Source: Atrina japonica (Eukaryota; Mollusca; Bivalvia; Pterioida; Pinnidae). From it: a stretch of 64,000 nt of DNA. The notes under the pieces were generated by a model. It saw only the letters and a list, made by a program, of their open reading frames with translations, was not told the DNA's origin and searched no databases. The stretch spans positions 52,501 to 116,500 of the forward strand of contig BROG01000128.1 in assembly GCA_030159075.1 (NCBI GenBank), written 5' to 3'. Made by a program: the position numbers and the translations under genes. Positions 1 to 19,472 of the stretch are shown here, one piece after another (position 1 is the first letter of the stretch; the number at the start of each line of letters is the position of its first letter).

Positions 1-345
1 GTCAGGTGCCATGGAGGAGTAAGCACTCCGCCGTGAGTTCCAAATCCAAATAAAATACGTGAGGAACAATTCCTCGTCGCAGTTGGTACAGACGTCTCAA
101 CAAGCACCAACGAAAAGGCAACTCAACATTTCACTTAGTGAACCAGTAATCGCAAACAAGACTTATATACCGACCGTAAAATTTGCGGAACGTTGACATC
201 CCTCTGTCAATAATTTGCCAGTGAGTAATTTACATCTGTATATCAATGTACATATGTTGAACACGCCCTGGCATATCGGTTCATTGTAAAATATGCTTCG
301 TATGAATAAAGGAACAGGTCAGCCAATAAAGGGACACTTTTGTTA
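1..345 (-). mobile_element. Penelope-like retroelement fragment (3' part, internally deleted)
   Basis: This stretch is a diverged copy of the longer retroelement fragment at 2805-3735. They share the block around 165-200 (accgaccgtaaaatttgcgg), the 'aacgaaaaggcaactcaaca' block and the terminal 'tggaggagtaagca' segment. The reverse strand encodes the region after the reverse-transcriptase core but with frame breaks. The end near 300-345 matches 3463-3506 of the other copy, so about 0.3 kb between them has been lost here. It is non-functional debris, cut by the window edge. Confidence 0.6.
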
Positions 346-902
346 TCATTAATAACATTATATGGTACATTTTTTTTCTGCTTCGGTCTCAATATATGAA
401 ACTGTTCGACATTCTGTATGGCTATAGAAAAATGTTTGGATGACGTATGTAAGCAGAAGTATTAATTTAATAATTCATCATTGTTGCATATATTATAAAA
501 CACAGATCAGCAATTTTTTGATTTATTCTAAAATGGTTTAAAACTTGCATGGCTGTCAAACATTGAGCGGAGGATAAATATCGAACTCTACACCAGTGAT
601 ACCGAATGACCAGCAGAACTCTGTGATGTTTGTCACACAGACGATTTTCGTTGTAATTATATGTTGATATATAATCTTCATCTTTCAAAATGGATCTGAT
701 TGATGTAAAACACAACTGAATCAGTCATTCTGTCGAATGTCTGATGAAATTGCCATTTTGTATGATGTTAACAGTTCCCTAACAAACACAAGAGAAGAAT
801 TACATCAAACTGTTCAATGTCAATATTTTAAAAGATCAATGGAATGTACAGATGTAGCATTTGTTGTTTTTTAAAGCCACGTAATTTTTTTTTCTAAAAT
901 AG
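346..902. other. No convincing gene
   Basis: AT-rich sequence before the first recognisable protease exon. The only open stretch of note is 45 codons at 737-874 (begins MSDEIAILYD). It could be a first coding exon using a weak donor after 853, but the intron to 903 would be only 49 bases, so I do not annotate it. Confidence 0.4.
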
Positions 903-9644
<8,742 letters not shown>

Positions 9645-9724
9645 AACACATTTTTGACATTTATATACTACTTACAATGCACCATCAATCTGAATTTTCG
9701 TGATATTTACTGTACTGTACAGCA

Positions 9725-9848
9725 TCAAATTGAATATTCATGTGATATTTCAATCGTTTCAAGTATATATGATCGAATGATACTGAAAACTAAACAATAT
9801 ATATATATATATATGTATATGTATACGTGTGTGTGTGTGTGTGTGTGT
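9725..9848. repeat. Repeat unit with (TA)n/(GT)n tail
   Basis: A flank containing 'tatttcaatcgtttcaagta' and 'actgaaaactaaac' is followed by TA and then GT dinucleotides. The same flank precedes TA tracts twice near 13.1-13.4 kb. Confidence 0.7.
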
Positions 9849-10074
9849 TGACTTGTAAAGAACTTATGAATTATGTCATGATTATCATACACGACAAACG
9901 GAAACTGGTGGTCCGGGTACAAGTGCCACCAGATTAATCAAGCACTCAATTCTGTTTTATGATTTTAATATGAATTCACATGAAAATTATATTGTAACTG
10001 GAAAACAGTTTCTGTATCGTCAAAACTGTAGAGAAAAATTGTATCAGGTTGCTGATTATAGCACTTGATAGCCG

Positions 10075-10123
10075 GAAGTACAGCCAAAATTTTACTGTAT
10101 GCACTCATGTAGGTAGATATTAA

Positions 10124-10199
<76 letters not shown>
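10075..10199. repeat. Second copy of the (CT)n-tailed repeat
   Basis: The flank 'gtacagccaaaattttac' to 'actcatgtaggtaga' precedes 37 CT units (10126-10199). It is homologous to the flank at 4355-4412. Confidence 0.75.
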
Positions 10200-10202
<3 letters not shown>

Positions 10203-11289
10203 GTGTATAAGCAGTATCTGAATATAGGTTGAATTCTGTGTTTATAATTATTCATAAATTTTACCATTGCACTTATCACTTTACTAATGCACTTACACTG
10301 CGCAGGTATAGCCAAGTAGACTGTAAATATAATCTGTGTGGAATTCCATCTGTGATAACAGGTTACAAGTTATGTGATGATGCTGTTTTTGAAATATCGA
10401 TTTTAAAATGATAGATGATGTACTTTTTATATCTTTGCTTGCGCCAAACAATATATGTAGTATGTGTGTGTGTGTTTGTGTTTTACAAAATAAGGTCATT
10501 CCAAGTTTTTTCTCTGTTTAGCGTCCGCTGATATATAGGTTTTGAGATTATAAAACGAAAAAAAAACATATAAGGGGAAAGTTTAAAACATAGCCTTAAA
10601 ATGAACAGTCAAATAGGAACATTTATTTTCATCATCAGCTATTTATTAGTATGTGCCAAAGATATGGTTTTTGCATGCTTAATTTTGTTTTTCTTTTGTT
10701 AGCACATTAGGAAATTAGTTAAATGTGCATAAAATTGCATTTGTTCTCATGTTTTTCGGTTGTTTTGTGTTTTTCTTTGATAGAAAGATTTTAGGGTGAA
10801 CGCTAAACATAAAAAAGGGTCTAAATAGGACATAAGTAATGGGATGCAGCTCTTTCATTTTAATAAATGTATTTTATCTAAAAGATTTTGTTGTCCCTTG
10901 TGTAGCATTATTTGGCAAAACAACGCAATGTTTTTATTGAATGTGGAATGTGTTTATTTTCTCGCCTGGTATGTACTTATAAAACAAACAAAAAATGGAA
11001 CGTTTGCTATTTCTCTACATTTGGCAATGTACACTTCATTTAATATAGAAAGTGACCTCGAATTTACCTCTCTTTACACAAATATGATGAGTTGTGACAA
11101 AACATACTTCAAAACCGGATACAGTACTCGTACGGTCAACACGAAGAATATTGCCTTGTATTAATTGTGCAAATAAGAAATGCTATAATAATATTTAGAC
11201 AGTATTGAAAAATCATGATTTAAATTTAAGGGTGACCTTACAGTTTTTTCGCGAAAATCGATGGTTTTGGAAATAATTTGATGTATTCA

Positions 11290-11690
11290 ACATTTGCGGT
11301 TTTTTTTATTTGTTGCTTAAGCCACACTCAACAATTTGTTAGTTATATGGTGGTAACAGTTTTAATGGTGGAGAACAGAAACTGGTTACAATGTACCTGG
11401 GAAAAGACCACCAACCTTTTGCATTTTTTTTTATTTGATTTTGAATAGTTGTTTACTCCACGCTCAGCAATTTTTCTGTTATGGTGGCGACTAGTTTTTA
11501 ATGATGGAGGAGAGATACTTGTTACAATGTACTCGGGAAGAGACAATCGGCTTTCCGCAAGTAAACTGGCGAACTTTCCCACAGAAACAGCTTAGGTCCC
11601 AACGGGACTCGAACATGCCCTGAACAGATGTGATAGACATCATAAATGAAGTGCGATGTTTAACCACACGGGGGCTTTGAGTTCAACATC
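11290..11690 (-). mobile_element. tRNA-derived SINE plus partial tandem copy
   Basis: Minus-strand reading starts near 11690 with an A-box-like 'agcccccgtgtggttaaac' and a B box 'gttcgagtccc', then a body shared with 44900-45110. The body ends near 11430, and a second, headless copy of the same body follows at 11290-11410. Confidence 0.6.
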
Positions 11691-13111
11691 GAATATATGT
11701 TGCCAAGAAACCTACATTTCGACATTTGTTGTATATAAGATAAGTCCTTGTATGGAAATCACACATCGTACTCTTAGACGGAATTTTAGCTATTTTAAGC
11801 CCGCTTGACTACTTTGAATGACATGACATATATTTAATTATATGTATTCAATTGTATTCACCCAAAGGTATTAATTAAATGGTATCTATCCAATGATATT
11901 TATTCAGGAAGTATATTGTTTTTAACGTTTTTGATTAACCAATTATTTTACAAAAAAAAATGAAAACAATTTGGGCATAATTGATATCAGATTAATATAT
12001 AATGTAAATCAGGATAAATAGAATCATTATACGATAGAGAATTTAATGTATTAGATTTTATGAAATTTGTTGAGCTGTCTGTTACAAAATAGATCAAAAT
12101 ATTCAGTCATAATTTATACCAAAGTTATAGTTATGCAATACAATGCTCAAACAAATTGTTTCTTCACCAGTTCAGCTCGAATTTGAAATTGATATTGACT
12201 AGTAAATAATTCGGGCGTCCGCAGCTACGCCCTAGCCTACAATAGATATAACCTACGTAACTAAACTACATTACTTCCAGAGTAATCCATCAATTAGCAC
12301 TAGATAATGATACACAACGGACGGGCCTAAAATGTGTTAGGATAACGATAACATCCGGCTATTGTAGTGGTGACTGCATGCTTCATTATATGTGTGGACA
12401 TCTGAATACTACACATGTACGTCATAGACAAATATGTTACATAATCACAGGAAATATGTTCCCTAAATTAGTATTAACCAGCATTGTAAGTCAACTACAC
12501 TTTAACTATAGGATGACAAAAGTCAAAACTTTGTTACGAATATAGGCCAATTTGACCTCATCTTTAATTATCAGTCAAAATGTTGGAATATACATTACAA
12601 TTAACATACATGTTTCAGATAATGGCCTCTATACGCGAAGTGTATAAACTTTCTGTACGAAACCTAGTTGATTTTATAACTCATTTCCGTTTTGACAATA
12701 TCTCACTTTTATCACACTTCCTGGTGATAACTTGTCTTTTTTAGAACAGAGTATACTTTAGGCCAACAGAATGTTAAGAACTACCTAAGTATATAAAGAC
12801 TAAAGACACAAGCAAAGTTGTGTTATGTATATTGGCCTTATGCAGGTAATTACCTCGCGAAACTGACGCCTCCATATTTTGCTTGCCTGTAAATCGTCTT
12901 CATTTTGATCAGAAAATGTCCATTTTCATGTGTAAAAACAACAAGAAAAACACATAAATAAATTAACCATTTGAATATCTGAAAAGTATCCATCGTGAGT
13001 GCAAAAGTAACGTTTGTAATTTGTAATTGCAACCCGCATAGCAACAAATATGTAAACATAATTAGTGCAATCTCCTTACTGTTACCATATAAAATAATAC
13101 AATTACCACAA

Positions 13112-13176
13112 AGATAACCCATTAAAATTGAATATTCATGTGATATTTCAATGGATTCGAATGAAACTGAAAACTA

Positions 13177-13269
<93 letters not shown>

Positions 13270-13365
13270 AAATTTAATATCACTCATGTGATATTTCAAT
13301 GGTTTCAAGTATATATGATCGAATGAAACTGAAAACTAAACACTATATATATATATAGTCAGAGC
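13112..13365. repeat. (TA)n tract between two copies of one flank
   Basis: About 43 TA units (13180-13265). Both this tract and a shorter one near 13345 follow the unit 'tgatatttcaatggnttc...gaaactgaaaactaaac', which also occurs at 9725. Confidence 0.75.
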
Positions 13366-13475
13366 GAATGTAAGAAAGTTTGTACATTGTAACCGATAAT
13401 TCTCCGCCATAAAACCGGTCGCTACCCTTGATATGAAAAACTGAAAATAAAAATCAACTATCAAATAATTCCGGT

Positions 13476-13478
<3 letters not shown>

Positions 13479-13538
<60 letters not shown>
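13479..13538. repeat. (GT)n microsatellite
   Basis: About 30 GT units with one imperfect unit at the left edge. Confidence 0.9.
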
Positions 13539-13543
<5 letters not shown>

Positions 13544-14479
13544 AGCTAACTATACTTTTCTGGCGTACATGTTCAACAACACATTCAAATTATGTTGAAA
13601 AAGGAAATTGATAGTCAATGACACTTATTGATGTGAAACTTTCGTGATATAAGTTTCACTTCCTGTTTTATGTTAGGAGAAGACAAAAACTTTGAAGTGA
13701 AACATATTTTACAGTATACAAGCCCTGGTTTTTACAGTTTTGTTATACAATGTTCATGTGTTGTACATGTAGATCTATTAACAAATCGAAGTGAATTGCG
13801 GCACGCCAACAGTTCAAGAAAGAAGAAAAGTTATCGGATAACAACTCATATGATGTATGGTTCCTTAATAATGATTCTGTTTGTACCTTTTTATCATTTA
13901 AACTATGACAATGGATAGAGAAAAGAATGAAAGAAAAAAATTATCAGCTGTCAGTCTGATCTTTCAATTGCACAATCCTGAGTAGTTTCTTTTTATTTTT
14001 GTCATTAGCTAGAGAATTAAAACAAACAGGAAGAAAATGTAAGACACAAATATATAAAAAATATCTAAACACGCAGTCAGACTAAGTTATGCCTTATTGA
14101 TATTCTCTTAAAAAGGAAGCTTTAATATAGATCTATTTGTTTCTTTTAATCTTGATAAAGCAAATGTAAAGAAAAGAAAGACATAGAATAATCACGAAGA
14201 CAGAACCTACACACTTACTGGATGTAACGAAAGAACACTTCCTGGTAAAAGGAAATTGACAAGGTTTTAACAGATGTGCGTTCTAGACTCCTAGATACCA
14301 CGAGTTTGTGAAAGTGAAGAGTGAACATGGAATAAACGATATCCCTGTACAACACAGATTGTAAAATGAAGTTTGGGTGGTTATAAAGAATAAAAAGTAA
14401 AATTGAAGAAGTACCAATCGATAATCAAAACTCAAGTCCATTATAACATGACGAATTAGATGTAAATGGTCACAACACG

Positions 14480-14660
14480 AAGAACAATTGCGAATCACAA
14501 ATGGGATAAGACCAGGTGTCCGGAAGGAGTCAGTGTCTTCTGCTGGCATGCCACACCCGTCGCAAATGTTCCATGGAAACCTTTCTAGTCAAATTCGATG
14601 AAAGGTCAAGTTTGGTGATAAGGCCAAGTTCGGTGAAAAGCACGATTGGTGAAAGGGAGT
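14480..14660 (-). mobile_element. Retroelement terminal fragment
   Basis: Contains 'accaggtgtccggaaggagt' and 'ggcatgccacacccgtcgc', the counterpart of the terminus at 2815-2880 ('caggtgtcatggaggagtaa', 'cacacccgccgtgag'). Only the end of the element is present and no reverse transcriptase is seen. Confidence 0.5.
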
Positions 14661-14800
14661 CACTGTCTGTAGCCGTACTCCAGAATACTATCTAATATTT
14701 ATGAGGGGGGGGGCTTCATAATGTTTAACAAGATCCCCGTATCGACCAAAAAACTTCTTAAACGACGATTCCAAACAATTCTAAAACACCATATTTATAA

Positions 14801-15224
14801 AGCCCTGTTGACACTAACAATGTTTTTCATCAAAAACTTGATCAAAGCAAACTCTGACTAAATTTTCTTAGGTGTCGAAGGCAAATGTTGGCTCTATCAA
14901 AGTTTTTACTGAACATTGGTCACCAAAAGGCGACAACTAGGATGTATCTTTTCTCGCAGAATGACTACATGTACATAGCCTTTTACCATGCCTTCTGTGT
15001 ACAATCAGTGATATAAAAAGCGAATAGCTTTATAGCTTTTACATCGCTGGTACAATGTATTACCATTTTGAGGAAGCGAATGCTTTACGTAACGTCATCA
15101 TGCTTTGCTTCTTTTCCCGCGGTTTTACAATAATCATTTGTAATTGTAAAGAAATTTGCATCATTCCTAAACACTTTGATTGGCTAATTCCAATAAAAGT
15201 TCATCCCAGTTGAAAATGTGATAA
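14801..15224. repeat. Left part of an inverted-repeat element split by the Polinton
   Basis: The edge 'cctgttgacactaaca' resembles, in inverted orientation, 'gtgccaacaggc' at 26260-26271 beyond the Polinton. Both sides also carry 'gatcaaag' and 'aagttttc'-type stretches in opposite orientation. The two flanks may be halves of one MITE of roughly 0.54 kb. Confidence 0.35.
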
Positions 15225-15230
15225 GATTCT
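15225..15230. other. Target-site duplication, left (GATTCT)
   Basis: GATTCT directly abuts the left terminal repeat, and the identical hexamer abuts the right one at 26153-26158. Polintons are known for 6-bp duplications. Confidence 0.85.
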
Positions 15231-15853
15231 TGTGTGTTGTGTGCGGGGGGGGTTCTGGGCTACTTGACCATTTTTGTGGTTGAAAATCTCATCTAACCAT
15301 CCCTGCTTGAAATTTTTGAATTTTCGAATTCGAAATCCCGGGAAAATCGTCGAATTCCGGGAAAATCTCATTCTAACCATTTGTGCTCGAAAAAATTCGA
15401 TTCTAAATCCCCAAAGTAAAATGGATTAAAGAAAATATTTTCTTATAATAAAAATAGAAAATATTTCGTATATTTAATTATATATACAATCGCGCAACGA
15501 CTTTTCTAACGGGTCAATCACCCGAATTACGAGCCCGAGAAGCCAATCGGGATTATTACGATCGATTCTTCATTCGGAATTACGAGAGGCGCACGAATGA
15601 ATGCAGGAAAAAATTGGAAAGACTCGAGAAAAATTATATCGCGAGAGATTCAAACGCGCGTTAAAGGATATCGAGGCGAGCACTCGAAACAAACAAAAAT
15701 CTTTTCATAAAGCCGCAATGGGCGAGCTTCGGGACAGGTACGGCGAAAAATTCGAACGGACTGGCGTATAAAAATTTCTATTTGTCGTTACAAAAGGATG
15801 TTAGCAAGCATAGGCAGGCGACCGAGGTGCGATCGCTATTGAACACATTTCGT
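15231..15853. repeat. Polinton left terminal inverted repeat
   Basis: Aligns with the reverse complement of 25521-26152 with only scattered substitutions and a few small indels. Similarity stops after 'gaacacatttcgt'. Confidence 0.9.
15601..15771 (+). pseudogene. Left-repeat copy of the terminal-repeat gene, truncated
   Basis: Begins MQEKIGKTREKLYRERFKRA and matches the right-repeat gene (25467-25916) for 55 codons. A small indel at about 15766 (ggcgtataaaa here, ggcgccgttaaaa there) makes a premature TAA. The upstream part of the gene, which in the right copy starts at an ATG, has ATA here, and a single-base indel follows near 15550. This copy is dead. Confidence 0.7.
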
Positions 15854-15959
15854 GAACGCGAAACTCGAGACATCCTCGAACTAATTTTTAGGATGGAATG
15901 CCGCCGACTCGGATCGATCTCTTAGGCGCGTCAGAGAGGCGCCCCCGCGTAAAATCCGC

Positions 15960-15992
15960 TAAAATCTATATTCCCTGGGAATATAGATTTTA
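15960..15992. terminator. Intergenic palindrome 1
   Basis: A perfect stem: taaaatctatattccc and its complement, followed by A7. It shares the core AAAATCTAT/ATAGATTTT with two other palindromes in this element, which also lie between genes. A transcript-end or 3'-processing signal is inferred from position. Confidence 0.5.
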
Positions 15993-16036
15993 CAAAAAAA
16001 TGAAAACGACATAAAAAATTATTTTCTCATAATGAA

Positions 16037-16345
16037 ATGAGACATAATTTTGAAGCGTACCATGTTGGCACATCCCGTGAGATGAGAGTGTATGAAAGAA
16101 CCCCCGAGGATGTTATGAGCATGCAAAAGCATGATGCGGTCCATAGGTTTTACGATCGAAATGGGATTGTCGGGTACGAGGTAATATTGGAGTACGTGCC
16201 TTTGGAGGAGCCCGAGTTTATGATTTTCCGCAACAACCTTTATAATCTCTATAAAAAAAATCGATCAGGCATTAGAGGATATAGCTCGCTTAGACACCGA
16301 ATTTGTTTACTCCTTACTACGAAGAGGCGCCAATTTATAAATTGA
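16037..16345 (+). pseudogene. Polinton gene of unknown function, frameshifted near its 3' end
   Basis: Starts MRHNFEAYHVGTSREMRVYE and reads about 75 residues of mixed charged sequence ending YNLYKK. At an A8 run (16253-16260) the frame slips. The +1 frame then continues with a helical, coding-like tail (IDQALEDIARLDTEFVYSLL) to a TAA at 16338-16340, whereas the uncorrected frame runs into an unrelated Arg/Leu-rich tail to 16345. No family is recognised. The codon use and position next to the left terminal repeat mark it as part of the Polinton. Confidence 0.6.
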
Positions 16346-16359
16346 AATAACCCCGCTTA

Positions 16360-16460
16360 TAAATCTAACGAACAAAAACATTTCATTTTGAAACGAGTTT
16401 TCTTTCTCGGCGGGGGAGCAGATCGTAACAATTCTTCCAGCTGTTTGCGCAAATTTAATT
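16360..16460 (-). pseudogene. Remnant of a duplicated membrane-protein 3' end
   Basis: 'ttttgaaacgag', 'cggcgggg' and 'gcagatcgtaacaattcttc' resemble 17450-17565, the 3' end of the minus-strand membrane protein, in the same order. The minus strand here reads LRKQLEEL, matching the LRKQLE end of that gene. It looks like the leftover of a second copy. Confidence 0.4.
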
Positions 16461-16487
16461 TTTATATAAATAATTCAATTTTAACGC

Positions 16488-16519
16488 AAAATCTATTAGG
16501 CCATCAAAAAATAGATTTT
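16488..16519. terminator. Intergenic palindrome 2
   Basis: aaaatctatt ... aatagatttt around a 12-base loop, just before the start of the 141-residue gene at 16557. Same core as palindromes 1 and 3. Confidence 0.5.
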
Positions 16520-16556
16520 TTAATATTTTGATGACATACTACAAAAAATTGAATAA

Positions 16557-16982
16557 ATGACAAAAGAAATTTTCTATAATATAAACAAAATAATGGAAGA
16601 AGATAATTTATCTTTATTAAAAACTTTGTCTGAATTAGATATTCATGAAATAAGAGAATTTGGTATTTCCAATAAAGATGCGTGGCGCATGCATAACTTA
16701 AAATATCCTCATAAAGAATGGGACAAAGATAAAGATTGGATAGCAATTTTAGAACAACGAAAATGTTGGGAAAAATTTAACGAAAAAGACAATGATCTTT
16801 ATGATCACGAAAGTCTTCCATGGGACGAAGATAGAGATTGGAGGTTTACTCTTTTACAATTAAACTGTTGGAAAGGAATAGTGCGACATAATTTTCGTGA
16901 TAAGCTTGATAAAAAGGTGAGATGGGATGTAGATTGGTTATGGGAAGTCCTTACGATGGAAATTTCTGAAGAAATAAACTAA
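16557..16982 (+). CDS. Trp-rich repeat protein of unknown function (141 aa)
   Basis: An intact frame from ATG at 16557 to TAA at 16980. The N-terminal 50 residues are an acidic helix-like stretch (MEEDNLSLLKTLSELDIHEI). The rest has three approximate repeats of one motif: a Trp, alternating Asp, then Trp, a hydrophobic run and often Cys-Trp. They are EWDKDKDWIAILEQRKCW (residues 54-71), PWDEDRDWRFTLLQLNCW (89-106) and RWDVDWLWEVL (122-132). The gene is clearly more AT-rich than its neighbours (many TTA, AAA and GAA codons) and is framed by palindromes at 16488 and 16999. That may mark a later acquisition. No function can be assigned; repeats of this kind often bind proteins. Confidence 0.7.
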   Translation: MTKEIFYNINKIMEEDNLSLLKTLSELDIHEIREFGISNKDAWRMHNLKYPHKEWDKDKDWIAILEQRKCWEKFNEKDNDLYDHESLPWDEDRDWRFTLLQLNCWKGIVRHNFRDKLDKKVRWDVDWLWEVLTMEISEEIN

Positions 16983-16998
16983 TTACGAGATGTAAATT

Positions 16999-17039
16999 TC
17001 TAAAAATCTATACTTTGCAAAAAGTATAGATTTTTTAGA
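16999..17039. terminator. Intergenic palindrome 3
   Basis: tctaaaaatctatacttt and its complement around a 4-base loop, right after the stop at 16982. It is the longest of the three related palindromes. Confidence 0.55.
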
Positions 17040-17116
17040 AAAAATGCGATAATATAAAAATTGTCAAATGGCATAAGAAAAATTTATTTGTAATAATGTT
17101 AATTTTATTAGATAAA

Positions 17117-17410
17117 ATGTTTTCCGAGTGCGGGACGAAACAAATTTTAATCGAATATCCCGGAGATAACATATCGTGGCAGATGCCGCGCATGAAACGA
17201 GATTATCCCTGTCCGCGAAAGGTAACTAAAAATTCGATTTTTTGCAGCGTCCATCACAACTATATGAAGAAACGCGGAATTAAATCGCTGAAATATTGCG
17301 CGTCTTGTGGAAAATGGATGTCGAATTCGACTAAATACGAAACTTGCTATTCGTGCGGAGGAAAGCAACGTTCTGCCGAATGGTATAGGTCTAATAAAAA
17401 CGATTTATAA
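17117..17410 (+). CDS. Small zinc-binding protein of unknown function
   Basis: The frame is open from an ATG at 17096, but the ATG at 17117 (MFSECGTKQILIEYPGDN) is the likelier start, because the first seven codons are AT-rich leader-like sequence. Metal-ligand candidates come in two groups: CPRKVTKNSIFCSVHH in the middle, and a zinc-ribbon-like pair, CASCGKW ... CYSCGG, at the C-terminus. The protein is basic and intact, about 97 residues. Such proteins may bind nucleic acid or protein; the role is not known. It is followed by a gap of about 130 bases to the end of the convergent membrane-protein gene. Confidence 0.65.
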   Translation: MFSECGTKQILIEYPGDNISWQMPRMKRDYPCPRKVTKNSIFCSVHHNYMKKRGIKSLKYCASCGKWMSNSTKYETCYSCGGKQRSAEWYRSNKNDL

Positions 17411-17541
17411 ATGGACAAAAACCATTTATAAATAAAAAAAACAAGAAAATCTTACTTTGAAACGAGATTTTCTTAGCGGCGTCTCCGACGCGGCCCGGCG
17501 GGCTTCTTGTCCGCCTTCTCCGGAATAGATCGGCCCAATAT

Positions 17542-18070
17542 TTATTCTAATTGTTTTCGCAAATCCGCATTTGCTCTGTCGCCGTTGTTCTCCACGATCG
17601 CCTTTTTTCGATAGCGGCGTCTTTCTTACTACTTTTATAAATTTCATTTTTCATCGCGCGATATTTTTCCAATTCTCTCGAAACTTCCGAGAATTCTTCA
17701 TCCGAGATCTTACCGTCTTGTAAGGCCCGACTGACCAAATCCGATACCGAATTGAGTTTACTCTCCGTTTACTCTCTCGTATTCCCTTTGCTGCTAATCC
17801 CAAACTGCCAACCGTCATGGCTACTATTTGAACAGCCAAGGCAAACGGGATTAGGAATCCAATGCCTGATATAATGATGCCCCCGCTTATAAGAGTGGCA
17901 TCAACGCCTTCGGTCATGTTGACGGTCCCTCTGTACTTCTTGTAAAGAGAGGATCGCATTTCTATTTCCCGACGAAAAATCTGTTCGACCTCGTTTACTC
18001 TCTGAAGACGATACTTTTGCGGATCGTCCTCGATTTCTGGTAATGGTGGATACAAATTAGTCTTACTCAT
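17542..18070 (-). pseudogene. Polinton membrane protein with helical C-terminus, frameshifted
   Basis: Starts MSKTNLYPPLPEIEDDP at 18070. After a charged N-terminal helix there is a long hydrophobic, glycine-rich stretch (residues about 60-95, LISGGIIISGIGFLIPFALA onward) that can form two membrane segments. The frame breaks near 17765, and the next frame continues in a helical domain reading SDLVSRALQDGKISDEEFSE, an EF-hand-like turn. It breaks again near 17605 before LRKQLE and TAA at 17542-17544. Proteins with this layout recur in Polinton-like elements of marine invertebrates, as I recall; a virion-membrane or minor structural role is inference. It is divergent from the capsid gene, so 18071-18119 may hold a two-way promoter. 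Confidence 0.6.
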
Positions 18071-18119
18071 TTTTTATTCTTTTAAACCCCCCTTATCGAA
18101 AGGGTGAGGCGGTGTTGGG

Positions 18120-19436
18120 ATGGGAGGAGTAACCGTTGTTCCGGGAATTATTAATTCGACTATAAAACCGATCGTCATGCCAATCGCCGTAAATATCGGA
18201 AAAAAGGGTTATACCCTGCTCGCGGAGATTACCGCACGGTATAAAAGGTATTCGGCAATCCGTCACTGCCTCGCATAATCCGTCGACTATAGCCGAAAAT
18301 CAAACGTTAACGGTCCGGTTTCCGAATTTGTCCGAAGCCGACGCGATCGTGCCTCGCACGACCCGCCTAGCATTCGATATCGAAGTCGAAGGAGAAGGGG
18401 GTGACTCCAACAAGACCGGTTTATACAACAACCTCGGACGCAATATCGTGAAAAATTAGAGGACAAAATATCCGGAAACACCATTCAAACGATCGACGAC
18501 AGCGACAAATTTTTATTGTACAGCGATCTATGGAAATTAGAACGCAGAAACCTGGCGTATCAAGGCATTCAAACCAAAGCTTTGAATATTTTAAGATCTA
18601 AGCCCGTTCCTAAAATACCCCGAAGCGAATCGGAAGATTACGAAATTGCCGCGGCGTTCGGCAATCGGTTTTGTATTCCGTTGGATTTCGAAATTTTGGA
18701 GACGACCGAGCCGTTTTATCAAGCGGGGCTACAAGATCGATTAGAATACATGCTAACGTTTAACGACGCTAAAAAGGTCGTTTTCCCGGGAAGCGGCGAC
18801 GAAAAAAAGATGTCGGCTATAAAATCAGTAATATCGCTTTAGAATTTGAAAAAGTTACCGACGTAAATCTTGCCAGGAGCATCCGTCAAAGGTATGCCGG
18901 TGATCACGCTTATTACTTTAATCAAGTTCTTCGATATCGTAAGAGCACGATTAAAAAATCGGATGCCACGCTGAATATCCAAATCAATACGCCAGCCAAA
19001 TCCTTGTCCGGCGTATTATTTTTATTCAAAGATATTTCGGAGGAAGATCCCGAGAAATTTTATAACCCGCGAATCACTAAAGTGGAAACGACGATCGAAG
19101 GACAGCCGAATCAATTATTCTCACAGGGCATGAGACCTCACCAGGTGTTTAACGAGATTACAAAATTCTTTTTACCCGGATTGAATCGCGAAATACAGAC
19201 CGGCTCCTTGGCCAAGGAATTAATGTTGTCGGAAATAACGTTGGGCAGATATGTTAGTGCCCATTATGGTTTATTTTTAGATCTTCGCGCGACATCAAAA
19301 TATCAGCGAGGGTATTTCTATACGGATAGAAAGAGAACCGGAAGCCGACGTCGATCCTCTAGACGTTTATATATTCGTCGTAAAAGACGGGCAAATCAAC
19401 ATGCGCGACAGACGTTTCGTGAACGTTATGAGTTAG
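18120..19436 (+). pseudogene. Major capsid protein (double jelly-roll type), frameshifted
   Basis: Coding sequence continues through at least three frames. Landmarks in order: SVTASHNPSTIAENQTLTVR, RTTRLAFDIEVEG, LYNNLGRNIV, DDSDKFLLYSDLWK, FGNRFCIPLDFEILE, PFYQAGLQDRLEY, TFNDAKKVV and a C-terminal part ending VYIFVVKDGQINM with TAG at 19434-19436. Frame changes lie near 18248, 18455 (A5 run), 18801 (A7 run) and 19300. The order and composition match the capsid proteins of Polinton-type elements as I know them, and the place next to the packaging ATPase is usual. Such proteins form pseudo-hexagonal trimers in icosahedral shells. The start is uncertain: ATG at 18120 or 18177. The total of about 420 residues is near family size, so the gene is broken but nearly full length. 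Confidence 0.72.
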
Positions 19437-19472
19437 GCGGGTCGAGTTAAAAAATTTTAAACGTTTAAAAAA

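Larger units (their letters stand above)
9645..14470. other. Gene-free repeat-rich interval
   Basis: Between the protease stop codon and the retroelement tail near 14.5 kb I see no supportable coding region. The open frames are short, AT-driven and without recognisable motifs. The interval holds the microsatellites and SINEs listed separately. Confidence 0.6.

Noticed and set aside
739..853. First coding exon for the protease
   Set aside because: It needs a weak donor and a 49-base intron.
10844..11164. 106-codon frame after the protease gene
   Set aside because: AT-driven composition, no homology recognised.
17096..17368. Possible maturation protease (adenain type) among the Polinton unknowns
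   Set aside because: No His-Asp/Glu-Cys triad context is seen in any of the unknown genes. The Cys residues at 17117-17410 are in metal-binding spacing.
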